The notes beneath the pieces are model-generated. The model made no database searches, was not told the DNA's origin, and saw only the letters and a program-made list of their open reading frames with translations. The translations under genes and the position numbers were made by a program. DNA of 48,667 bases from an uncultured Bacilli bacterium. GTDB lineage: Bacteria > Bacillota_I > Bacilli_A > RF39 > UBA660. Numbering within the stretch: position 1 is the stretch's first letter; the number at the start of each line of letters is the position of its first letter. The DNA lies in contig CAKOIE010000006.1 in the NCBI GenBank assembly GCA_934086395.1, positions 1-48,667 of the forward strand. Direction: 5' to 3'. Below, piece by piece: positions 25,137 to 32,373 of this stretch.

Positions 25137-25163
25137 AAAAAACACTTATTTTATTCTAAGTGT
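25137..25163 (-). terminator. Terminator after the signal-peptidase-like gene
   Basis: Minus strand AACACTTA and TAAGTGTT around an 8-nt loop, then TTTTTG. Confidence 0.8.
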
Positions 25164-25167
25164 TCAT

Positions 25168-25677
25168 TTAATATTCATAACAATAATCATGCTTCATTAA
25201 ATTAATTTGTCTACTTATAACATGAATTAAATATCTAATTATATAAAGAATAACAGGAACAATAAATATTATTAGATAAAATATTATATTAGTTGATATC
25301 CAAAAAACTAATCCAATATTTTTATACACTTTATTACCTGATAAATTAGCAATTATATCACTTTTATTAAGTACAACATCTTTTATATAATATTTATTTT
25401 TATAAACACAAGTTATAACTCCTGCTTTAATCTCATTGCCATTAAGATATATTATTCTTTGTCCTTTTTCATAATTTAAACTTTTATTCAAAATAACTAA
25501 TGAGTTCTTTTGAAAAGAATCATCAAACATATTTTCTTTAGCTAGCATTACATATTGATTATTTATTAGTGATAGCCCCGTATTATCTCTAGTAATCATT
25601 AGAGTAGTTGATATTACAAATAAAAGTATATAATTAGTTAAAATTATTCCTTTAAAAATATTAAATAAATATTTCAT
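25168..25677 (-). CDS. Signal peptidase I-like membrane protein lacking catalytic residues
   Basis: A 169-aa protein with N- and C-terminal membrane helices, the layout of SipW-type signal peptidases. Around residues 40-65, QYVMLAKENMFDDSFQKNSLVIL fits the box that normally reads SGSMxPxxxxGDxV, but the Ser is missing; the later RI/THR box reads AGVITCVYKNKYYIKD, without a convincing Lys base. So it may be a non-catalytic paralog, or an unrelated membrane protein. Single gene with its own promoter and terminator and a GGGGG ribosome binding site. Confidence 0.45.
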   Translation of the reverse strand: MKYLFNIFKGIILTNYILLFVISTTLMITRDNTGLSLINNQYVMLAKENMFDDSFQKNSLVILNKSLNYEKGQRIIYLNGNEIKAGVITCVYKNKYYIKDVVLNKSDIIANLSGNKVYKNIGLVFWISTNIIFYLIIFIVPVILYIIRYLIHVISRQINLMKHDYCYEY

Positions 25678-25699
25678 AATTCCCCCTGAATTACTTCGT

Positions 25700-25728
25700 A
25701 TTATAGCATATTTTTAAATTAAATTCAA
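25700..25728 (-). promoter_or_regulatory. Promoter of the signal-peptidase-like gene
   Basis: Minus strand TTGAAT, 17-nt spacer, TATAAT. Confidence 0.75.
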
Positions 25729-25779
25729 TACATTTGTTTGAATATAATATTTTTTTAAACGTAAATTCGTAAATTAATT

Positions 25780-25809
25780 TTGACTGTCGTTATATATATT
25801 TGTTATTCT
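25780..25809 (+). promoter_or_regulatory. Promoter of the type I toxin mRNA
   Basis: Plus strand TTGACT, 18-nt spacer, TATTCT. The transcript would begin near 25816 with hairpins ACCTAA/TTTAGGT and ACCTCT/AGAGGT; the second pairs with the toxin ribosome binding site. Confidence 0.6.
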
Positions 25810-25875
25810 AATACCTAAGGAGCATTTAATTGTTTAGGTGATTACCTCTACTTTTTAAAGAAAGAGGTGGTTAAT

Positions 25876-25971
25876 GTGAATAAAAGATTATTATATTTTA
25901 TAATATTTAATTTATTTATTATTATTTTTATTTTATTCTATATCATTGTTAAAATGATTGTACTAAAATAA
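25876..25971 (+). CDS. Putative type I toxin, 31-aa hydrophobic peptide
   Basis: Starts GTG behind AGAGGTGG. The peptide is Met-Asn-Lys-Arg, then about 21 hydrophobic residues (LLYFIIFNLFIIIFILFYII), then VKMIVLK: a basic start, one membrane span and a basic end, as in small type I toxins. The Shine-Dalgarno sequence lies in the 3' arm of a leader hairpin (ACCTCT/AGAGGT). A convergent RNA with its own promoter and terminator overlaps the 3' end. I do not recognise the sequence family; the call rests on peptide form plus RNA architecture. Confidence 0.65.
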   Translation: MNKRLLYFIIFNLFIIIFILFYIIVKMIVLK

Positions 25972-26076
25972 AATCACCATAAACACAGGAGTTTTTGGTG
26001 ACAAACTTATATCAAGGTAATCACTTAACGTTCTAAATTAAGTGTTCCTTTTTTTATTTATGTAAGTCTTGCTTAC
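25966..26076 (-). ncRNA. Putative antisense RNA antitoxin
   Basis: Transcribed toward the toxin gene from a strong promoter at 26083-26111. It should end at a hairpin (TCACC/GGTGA, 25974-26001) followed by TTTTATTTT, giving about 110 nt complementary to the 3' end of the toxin mRNA. It contains hairpins GTAAG/CTTAC and CACTTAA/TTAAGTG. Confidence 0.55.
26022..26056 (+). terminator. Terminator of the toxin mRNA
   Basis: Plus strand CACTTAA, 9-nt loop, TTAAGTG, then TTCC and seven T. It lies inside the antisense RNA region. Confidence 0.75.
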
Positions 26077-26082
26077 AAATAC

Positions 26083-26111
26083 ATATTATCAAATAATAGG
26101 GATTTTTTCAA
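26083..26111 (-). promoter_or_regulatory. Promoter of the antisense RNA
   Basis: Minus strand TTGAAA, 17-nt spacer, TAATAT. No ORF of useful length follows, consistent with an RNA gene. Confidence 0.65.
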
Positions 26112-26139
26112 GGTTTTGTTTCACATTGCATTTTCGTGT

Positions 26140-28047
26140 CTACTTTATTAATGTATCATAAACAAACTCACTAACCTTTTTAGCAACATGAGCATTTATT
26201 GGATATTTATAAGAACTATTACTATTTTGATATTTAATATTTGGACTTACTATAACTAAAGAAAATTTAGGCTTTTCTATTGGAGCATACATAACATATG
26301 AGGTATTTATTACGCTAACAGAGCCTAACATAGTTTCTGCTGTTCCTGTTTTACCAGCTGATGTAAACTTATGATTAGTATAATAATACCCTGTTCCACT
26401 TTTATTTACTTCAGTAAAACCTTCTCTAATTCTATTTAAATAATAATCACTAACTGGTACATCATTATATATATCATTTACATTTTCATAATAAATACTT
26501 CCATCATTATTTAAAACATATTTAAGTAAAGACATTTTTCTTCTTTTTCCACTTGCAATCGTGTTAATATAACTAGCAAGCTGAATAGGTGTATAAGTAT
26601 CATATTGTCCAATCGAATAATTAAGAAGTAAATCACTTGATACAATATTTCCTTTAACACCATAAGATTCTTTATTTAAATCAATATTAGTTAAAGTTCC
26701 TAAGCCATAATCTTTAAATACATTACGATACTTATTAAAATCTTCATCGCTAGCCAATAATTTCATATTTCTTACATATTCATTACCAGTTGCTTTAATT
26801 GCAATCAAATATTGAAAATAATTGCTACTCATTCTTAAGGCTTCGATATCATCCAAATAGCCTAAATCTTTCCAAGAACATTTTTCTCTTTGTGAAAATA
26901 ATTTAACACAAGCATCTCTAACTTTAAAATTTTCATCAATTAAATTATATTTATATCCTACAGAAATAGATGCTCCTTTAACTGCACTACCAACAGCAAA
27001 AGAATCTAACACTGTATTATAAGAATAATCAACAAATGTGTTATTACTATTAATTTTTTTGCCTACTAAAGATATTATTTCTCCATTATTTGGATTGCTT
27101 ACTATTAAATAAGATTTATCAAAATATTTTGAATTAGGTGCTTTTTTAGCAAGAATCATCTCAGACTCTAATACTTTCTCAGCTTCTTTTTGAATATTGA
27201 TATCAATGGATAAAACAAGATCTTTTCCTTTTTCATAATTATTTACTAATTCTAAATAACCATTTTTCCTTTTATACTTGGCCTTTGTTCCTTTTAAATA
27301 ATCATCATAAATAAACTCTAAATTACTTATTCCTACTCTATCATTTAAATTATATCCTTTATTTAAATAGTGTGTCTTTAATTCCAATGGAATACCTTGC
27401 TTACTAGTAGAAACATTACCGAAAACAAGTCTTAAAGTATCACCATAAGGATAAATTCTTTCCCAAGTAATATCAGTTCTAACGCCCCTAATTTTAGTAT
27501 TATTAATATTTATATATTCTTCATCTCTAATATCATATTTAATTATTTTATCTTCATAAGAATAACCATTAGTAAATAAATAATATAAATAAGCTTCTTT
27601 TTTATCAAGTTCGCTAATCATCTCATCAGTAACTAAATTAATCTTTTCATTTAGTAAATCTTTACTACTAATTTTTCTTTCCTTATATTTAGTTATAATT
27701 TCATCAGATACTAAACTATCAATGTAACTTTTATTATTAATATAGTAATAATACTTTAACTTATCTAAACTAATCTTAGGTTCAATATCAATTATATTTT
27801 TTAATTTATTACAACTTTCAATAATATCTTTTTCACTTAATCCATAAGTATTAGCAATAATAACCTTAACTTGTTTATTATCAACTAGTATATTCCCATT
27901 TACATCTAGTATTCTTCCTCTAGGCGCAGTTAAACCATAAACATATTCTTCTTCAGTTTCATATTTATTATTCACATTGTAAGAATATATTTTAAATACT
28001 GATATTAAAACAACTATTATAAATAAATATATTATTTTATTTTTCAT
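26140..28047 (-). CDS. Class B penicillin-binding protein (PBP2/SpoVD-type transpeptidase)
   Basis: A 635-aa protein with one N-terminal membrane helix, a dimerisation/pedestal domain beginning LTAPRGRILDVNGNILVDN (the conserved RGxIxDxxG box), and a transpeptidase domain. Catalytic motifs: SAVK at 354-357 (SxxK), SSN near 407-409 (SxN) and KTGTAE near residue 570. The enzyme cross-links peptidoglycan outside the membrane. No PASTA domain is visible. It could serve elongation, division or spore cortex; the genome content does not decide. It starts at ATG with a weak ribosome binding site and is divergent from the DUF2624 gene. Confidence 0.88.
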   Translation of the reverse strand: MKNKIIYLFIIVVLISVFKIYSYNVNNKYETEEEYVYGLTAPRGRILDVNGNILVDNKQVKVIIANTYGLSEKDIIESCNKLKNIIDIEPKISLDKLKYYYYINNKSYIDSLVSDEIITKYKERKISSKDLLNEKINLVTDEMISELDKKEAYLYYLFTNGYSYEDKIIKYDIRDEEYININNTKIRGVRTDITWERIYPYGDTLRLVFGNVSTSKQGIPLELKTHYLNKGYNLNDRVGISNLEFIYDDYLKGTKAKYKRKNGYLELVNNYEKGKDLVLSIDINIQKEAEKVLESEMILAKKAPNSKYFDKSYLIVSNPNNGEIISLVGKKINSNNTFVDYSYNTVLDSFAVGSAVKGASISVGYKYNLIDENFKVRDACVKLFSQREKCSWKDLGYLDDIEALRMSSNYFQYLIAIKATGNEYVRNMKLLASDEDFNKYRNVFKDYGLGTLTNIDLNKESYGVKGNIVSSDLLLNYSIGQYDTYTPIQLASYINTIASGKRRKMSLLKYVLNNDGSIYYENVNDIYNDVPVSDYYLNRIREGFTEVNKSGTGYYYTNHKFTSAGKTGTAETMLGSVSVINTSYVMYAPIEKPKFSLVIVSPNIKYQNSNSSYKYPINAHVAKKVSEFVYDTLIK

Positions 28048-28090
28048 AATATTATTATGGATTAAAACATAAAATATATAGGGTGAATTT

Positions 28091-28336
28091 ATGAATATTG
28101 TTGATATTTATATGAATAATTTAAGAAAAGAAGATATAATAAATTTTGCATTAAAAAAAGACATAAGACTATCTAATGAAGAATTAGACTTTACTTATGA
28201 CTTTATCAAAACACACTATAAAGAAATAATGAAAGATAAGTACAAATATAATTTTAAAAATTATGAAAATAATTTTTCTAAGGAAAATGCTGAAAAAATA
28301 AACAAGTTAATTAGTGAATATATTAACTATTTATAA
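28091..28336 (+). CDS. DUF2624 family protein (YqfT-like)
   Basis: An 81-aa helical protein: IYMNNLRKEDIINFALKKDI, LSNEELDFTYDFIKTHYKEI. It matches the DUF2624 family, whose Bacillus member yqfT sits next to nfo (yqfS), as here. AGGGTG precedes the ATG. Here it converges on nfo and the two coding ends overlap by 14 nt, unlike the co-directional Bacillus arrangement. Function unknown. Confidence 0.75.
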   Translation: MNIVDIYMNNLRKEDIINFALKKDIRLSNEELDFTYDFIKTHYKEIMKDKYKYNFKNYENNFSKENAEKINKLISEYINYL

Positions 28337-29192
28337 CATCATCTTTTAAATTAGGATTAAATTTTCCTTCCTTTATCATTTCTATCTCAAATTTGTAAGG
28401 AGGTTTATCCTCAATATAAGGTGTTTCTAAAATTTTAGGAACATCTTTTAATCTGGAATTATTTATTACCTTCATTAAAGCATCAAACCCGATTGTACCA
28501 AAACCAAAGTTTTCATGACGATCTTTATGGGTATTAATTTCATTCTTAGAATCATTAATATGGATACATTTAATTTTATCTATTCCTACTTGTTTATCAA
28601 ATTCATCTAAATAATCATCAAAATTATTAATGTTTATTCCCGAATCATTTAAATGACAGGTATCTAAGCATACTCCAATCTTATTCTTAACATTTTTAAC
28701 AATATAAGCTATTTCACTTAAATTACAACCTATTTCAGTTCCTTTACCAGCCATAGTTTCTAATAAAATAGTACATTTATCATCTTCTTTTGTTATATCA
28801 TTTATTGCTCTTACTATATTATCAATGGCAATATTTCTATCTATCTTAACACTTGAACCAGGATGTAACACAAGATATTTAACTTCTAACTCTTCACATC
28901 TATCTAATTCTTTTCTTAAAAATTCCTTACTAAATTCATATTTATGTTCATCTAAGTTATTAGCTAAATTTATAATATATGGTGCATGACAAATAACATT
29001 ATTAATATCTATATTATTTTCTACCATTATTTTTTTAGCTTCTTCTAAATATTCTTTCTTTATTGAAGATCTAATCGTGTTTTGAGGAGCACCAGTATAA
29101 AACATAAAAGTATTTGCCTTATATTGGACTGCTTCTAAAGCACTATCTAATATTTGTTTATTTTTAAAGTGTACATGTGAACCTATTATCAT
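28323..29192 (-). CDS. nfo: Endonuclease IV (AP endonuclease)
   Basis: About 289 aa, TIM-barrel AP endonuclease: GSHVHFK (metal His), LVLHPGSSV, ILLETMAGKGTEIG, GVCLDTCHLNDSG, CIHINDSKNEINTHKDRHENFGFG, ILETP. It cuts DNA at abasic sites in base-excision repair using three metal ions. The longest frame begins with GTG 29201, but ATG 29192 gives MIIGSHVHF, as in the family. No Shine-Dalgarno sequence stands in the genomic DNA because a group II intron ends 10 nt upstream; splicing restores GAGGGTGAT before the start. Confidence 0.95.
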   Translation of the reverse strand: MIIGSHVHFKNKQILDSALEAVQYKANTFMFYTGAPQNTIRSSIKKEYLEEAKKIMVENNIDINNVICHAPYIINLANNLDEHKYEFSKEFLRKELDRCEELEVKYLVLHPGSSVKIDRNIAIDNIVRAINDITKEDDKCTILLETMAGKGTEIGCNLSEIAYIVKNVKNKIGVCLDTCHLNDSGININNFDDYLDEFDKQVGIDKIKCIHINDSKNEINTHKDRHENFGFGTIGFDALMKVINNSRLKDVPKILETPYIEDKPPYKFEIEMIKEGKFNPNLKDDVINS

Positions 29193-29315
29193 TTTTATCA
29201 CGTCGAGTAGACGACTCGACTACACCTCTCTTTCTATATAGTGAGAGGAAGTCTATCGCCCCTCACGGAACCGTACGTGCGGATTTCCCGCATACGGCTC
29301 TTCATATAATCTTTA

Positions 29316-30575
29316 TTACCAAATATTTACATATATCTTAGGCAGTGGTATTTCTAAATAATTCCATATTCTAAGATAGTCTAAATATTTTATCTTATTC
29401 TTTTGTCCTCGTTTTCTTAAAGTATTGTTCCATGTATATTTTAAATATTTATAATACTTCAATAGGCTTGAATAGTTTCCACTTATTCCATAGTAAGCAT
29501 AATGTCCTATTATTTTCTTCTTTATACTTAGTCCTATCTCTAAGATTGGCTTATGCATATTATCATGCAACCATTTCTTTGCAACTTCAAGCTTTTGCTT
29601 AAGTTTCTTCTTATTAGTTTTAATATTTGGCCTATATTTTCCTGTTGATGTCTTTCCATTTGAAAATGTAAACCCAAGAAAATTAAATTCGTCTTTTGTC
29701 CCTTTAAATCTTCCAAATGGAAGTATTCTAGTTTTATCTTCTGCTAATTCAAGTTTAAATTTACTCATTCTTTCTATTAACAGTTTATAAAACTTTCTTG
29801 CTTCTTCTTCATATTGAAACATTACTACAAAGTCATCTGCATATCTTATCAAATACATTTCGCCTTTAAACTCTTTCTTGACTACATAAAACCAATTATC
29901 TAACACATAATGTAAGTATACATTGGCTAGTATCGGTGATATTAAACCTCCCTGTGGAGTTCCTTTATCACTTTCATAATATTTATAATCTTCTAATATT
30001 CCTGCTTTTAAGAATCTCTTTATATACCTTAAGAAATTCTTATCTTCTATCTCATGTTCAAGAAACATCATCATTATTTCATGGTCTATATTATCAAAGA
30101 AACCTTTAATATCTGCATCCAATATATAGTTTATTTTCTTAGTCATTAGTAACCAATTTATTTGACTTACTGCTTGATGACAATTTTTCTTTGGCCTAAA
30201 GCCATATGATATATCTAGAAATATATTTTCATATATTTCGTTTAATATATCTGCCATTGCTCCTTGTACTAACTTATCTTCATAACAAGGTATTCCAAGT
30301 CCCCTTAATTTTCCATTTGCTTTTGGTATATATGTCTTTCTTACAGGTCTTGGCTTATAGGAAAAGTTCTTCATACGAGTTAACAAGTTTGCTATATTAA
30401 CTTCTAGATTTTTATCATATTCTTCTTTGGTAACTCCATCTATTCCACTTGCTTTTCCTAATTGTTGCTTTTCATGTTGTTTTATTAGTGTTTCTCTATT
30501 TACATAATGCATTATTGTTTGAAGTTTATAACCTTGTTGTATTTGGTATTTTATATCTTTTCGTTTTGTTTCCAT
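29316..30575 (-). CDS. ltrA: Group II intron reverse transcriptase/maturase
   Basis: A 419-aa intron-encoded protein. The RT domain contains GKASGIDGVTKEEYD, VYIPKANG-like TYIPKANGKLRGLGIP, DADIKGFFDNID, KGTPQGGLISPILANVYLH and the catalytic YADD at 245-248. The maturase (X) region follows (GHYAYYGISGN). No HNH endonuclease domain is present, so mobility would use nicked or replicating DNA. Strong AGAGGAGG site before the ATG. It lies in domain IV of the surrounding intron. Confidence 0.95.
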   Translation of the reverse strand: METKRKDIKYQIQQGYKLQTIMHYVNRETLIKQHEKQQLGKASGIDGVTKEEYDKNLEVNIANLLTRMKNFSYKPRPVRKTYIPKANGKLRGLGIPCYEDKLVQGAMADILNEIYENIFLDISYGFRPKKNCHQAVSQINWLLMTKKINYILDADIKGFFDNIDHEIMMMFLEHEIEDKNFLRYIKRFLKAGILEDYKYYESDKGTPQGGLISPILANVYLHYVLDNWFYVVKKEFKGEMYLIRYADDFVVMFQYEEEARKFYKLLIERMSKFKLELAEDKTRILPFGRFKGTKDEFNFLGFTFSNGKTSTGKYRPNIKTNKKKLKQKLEVAKKWLHDNMHKPILEIGLSIKKKIIGHYAYYGISGNYSSLLKYYKYLKYTWNNTLRKRGQKNKIKYLDYLRIWNYLEIPLPKIYVNIW

Positions 30576-31097
30576 GTTTCTAAACCTCCTCTAGTGATTA
30601 CATGTGTCCCTAAAGAAACGACTATATGCTAGTCCCTTCGCTCCACGGTCATTACTCGTTTCATTACTACTATGAACTAGTCCGACCACTCATAAGTCAT
30701 TTGTCTAACTTAGGTTACAAATCCTTGCTTTGACATACTTCTTCACTTCTATGTTTTAAATATCCGATATTGAAGAACCTATGAGTTCTCCCAGGTATGC
30801 TTAATATAACTATGATATACTCGCCATGCTCTACTGACCACGGTGGCACTTTCACAATATCTCGCACTTACGATATTGCCATTGTTGTCTGCTGTGTTGA
30901 GGACCACATCGACTACCACTATTTCTATTTAACGAGGCTGAATTGCTTCACGATTTCTCATTATGGCTCGTATTCTTGTTTGACTACGCTTAAACCTTAT
31001 CTCACGATTTAGGCTCCAAGTCTAACTAATGGCTCTTTGCTAGAGATTACCATGTTGGATTCCCACCAACTATATATTAAGCACCGAACTGGCGCAC
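30576..31097 (-). ncRNA. Group II intron domains I-III (5' catalytic RNA part)
   Basis: This 0.5-kb gene-free stretch is GC-richer than its surroundings and full of short complementary arms. It is the structured 5' half of the intron RNA, starting GTGCGCC. The plus-strand reading frame seen here is incidental. Confidence 0.7.
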
Positions 31098-31136
31098 CCT
31101 CAAAAATAGAATACCATAAAATTTAAATTAATACAT

Positions 31137-31170
31137 TAAAAAAACTGAACTATTTACATAATATCAGTTT
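31137..31170 (-). terminator. Terminator of the pilin gene
   Basis: Minus strand AAACTGA and TCAGTTT with a 15-nt AT loop, followed by a T run. It separates the pilin transcript from the intron/nfo unit. Confidence 0.75.
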
Positions 31171-31187
31171 ATATTATAAATTAATAA

Positions 31188-31658
31188 TTAAGAACATTTT
31201 ACAGAAGCAGCTGTAGCTTTAGTTGTATCTAAAACTGGTAATTGAGTTGTTTTTAAATTTGATCTTATTTCTTCAACTTGAGCTAAAGTTTTAGCACCAT
31301 CCTGATCGTAACCTAACATATAATTATTGTCATACATTATAACTTTAAATTCAAGATTAGCTGCATTAACATTTGTAACCATTATCTTACCTTTATATTG
31401 TTTTTGAGAGTTTCCTGAACCTGCTAAATCATCAAATGTGTAACAAGTTGTAGGAACACCACCCATTAATAAATCAGATTGATATCTAGTTTGAGCCTGT
31501 TTTATCATTTCCTCAGCATACAAAACGAATGTTGATTGTCTAGCGGCATTCATTTGATCTAAAACAGTAGGAACTGTTAAAACCATAACTAAAGCAAGAA
31601 CAACTATAACTGCAAGTAATTCAACTAATGTAAAACCTTTCTTATTTAATTTTTTCAT
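31188..31658 (-). CDS. Type IV pilin-like protein (ComGC/PilA type)
   Basis: About 156 aa. The prepilin signal MKKLNKKGFTLVELLAVIVV (cleavage KKG|FTLVE) is followed by a long hydrophobic helix and a small globular domain with two cysteines (TTCYTFDDLAG and a C-terminal KCS). Size is normal for a major pilin or competence pseudopilin. It stands alone between a strong promoter and a terminator, so it is probably highly expressed. Assembly genes are not adjacent; it could serve the Tad machine or another type IV system. Start chosen at ATG 31658, 8 nt after GAGGG. Confidence 0.85.
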   Translation of the reverse strand: MKKLNKKGFTLVELLAVIVVLALVMVLTVPTVLDQMNAARQSTFVLYAEEMIKQAQTRYQSDLLMGGVPTTCYTFDDLAGSGNSQKQYKGKIMVTNVNAANLEFKVIMYDNNYMLGYDQDGAKTLAQVEEIRSNLKTTQLPVLDTTKATAASVKCS

Positions 31659-31691
31659 TATCATATCCCTCTTTCTTATTATTACAATCTA

Positions 31692-31720
31692 ATTGTACAA
31701 AAAAGAAGATATTATGTCAA
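31692..31720 (-). promoter_or_regulatory. Strong promoter of the pilin gene
   Basis: Minus strand TTGACA, 17-nt spacer, TACAAT: a perfect -35 box and five of six at -10. Confidence 0.85.
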
Positions 31721-31733
31721 TTAAATTACAAAT

Positions 31734-31955
31734 CTATTTTAATATTTTTAAAATACTATTTACAGTGTCTACTGTTTCTAATATATTATTAGTTTTATTT
31801 ATTTTATCATTCTTTTTAAAGGCTTTATATGAATTTAAAAATTCTTTATAGTAGCTACTACCTCTATTTAGATATTTATACCAATATGAATTATTGTTTA
31901 TGTATTCTTTTAATTTTGAATCTTCATTTATTTTAATTAATATATCTGCTCTCAT
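31734..31955 (-). CDS. ylbE: YlbE-like protein
   Basis: A 73-aa protein: MRADILIKINEDSKLKEYIN, then YWYKYLNRGSSYYKEF. The pattern (short helix, WYxxLxR) fits YlbE-like proteins. Function unknown. It overlaps ylbD by 1 nt (TAATG), the Bacillus ylbD-ylbE order. Confidence 0.7.
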   Translation of the reverse strand: MRADILIKINEDSKLKEYINNNSYWYKYLNRGSSYYKEFLNSYKAFKKNDKINKTNNILETVDTVNSILKILK

Positions 31956-32326
31956 TAATCACCGAAAAACTTATTTATTACTCTTGGAGTTTTAGCAATA
32001 GTTTGAACCGTATCTGTACTTGTTTTTTTAGCTGTTAACTCACTAATAACATTAATCGCTTTTTGAGCATTATTAATATATTTTTGGACATTATCTATAT
32101 TTATATTTTTAACTAAATCAGTTAATTCCGTAATTGATGCATTTTTTCGTTCATTACCTTCATTATCACTTTTCTTCTCTTTATACTTTTTCCATACACT
32201 CTCATCTTTGCCATATAAATCAAATACCTCATAAAAATCTTGCCATGTATATTCTTTATTTTTAACATAGTCAACTAATTCTGGTTTACTTTTAATAAAT
32301 TCTTTAAATTCTTCTTTTTTATCCAT
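31955..32326 (-). CDS. ylbD: YlbD-like putative coat protein
   Basis: About 123 aa: DKKEEFKEFIKSKPELVDYV, KEYTWQDFYEVFDLYG. This is the N-terminal signature of the YlbD putative coat protein family (EFKxFVKxHPxLV, WQxxYExW). The C-terminal half is a low-complexity helical segment. Start set at ATG 32326 behind AGGTGG. The ribosome binding site lies in the 3' arm of a 10-bp inverted repeat with the parC end. With ylbE it probably belongs to the sporulation gene set. Confidence 0.7.
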   Translation of the reverse strand: MDKKEEFKEFIKSKPELVDYVKNKEYTWQDFYEVFDLYGKDESVWKKYKEKKSDNEGNERKNASITELTDLVKNINIDNVQKYINNAQKAINVISELTAKKTSTDTVQTIAKTPRVINKFFGD

Positions 32327-32328
32327 AA

Positions 32329-32369
32329 ATAAAACCACCTAATATATTATATTAATTAAGTGGTTTTAT
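32329..32369 (-). terminator. Inverted repeat between parC and ylbD
   Basis: ATAAAACCAC and GTGGTTTTAT form a perfect 10-bp stem around about 20 nt, followed by TTATG. It could terminate parC transcription. Because the second arm contains the ylbD ribosome binding site, it could also gate ylbD translation. Confidence 0.5.
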
Positions 32370-32373
32370 AATT

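Larger units (their letters stand above)
29202..31097 (-). mobile_element. Group II intron
   Basis: About 1.9 kb. The 5' end begins GTGCGCCAG at 31097. The 3' part contains domain V (29250-29300 region: GAGCCGTATGCGGG, then CCGCACGTACGGTTC), followed by a domain VI-like hairpin, and ends in AC at 29202. It encodes a 419-aa reverse transcriptase/maturase. Boundaries are inferred from the GUGCG start and AY end; the 5' exon would end TTTTTGAGG and the 3' exon begin GTGATAAAAATG. Confidence 0.88.

Noticed and set aside
29316..30575. Group II intron RT as the DGR reverse transcriptase
   Set aside because: It has group II maturase (X-domain) features and sits between intron domain V and a GUGCG 5' end, so it does not belong to a DGR.
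30797..31012. Plus-strand 71-codon ORF
   Set aside because: It lies antisense within the structured 5' part of the group II intron and has no ribosome binding site.
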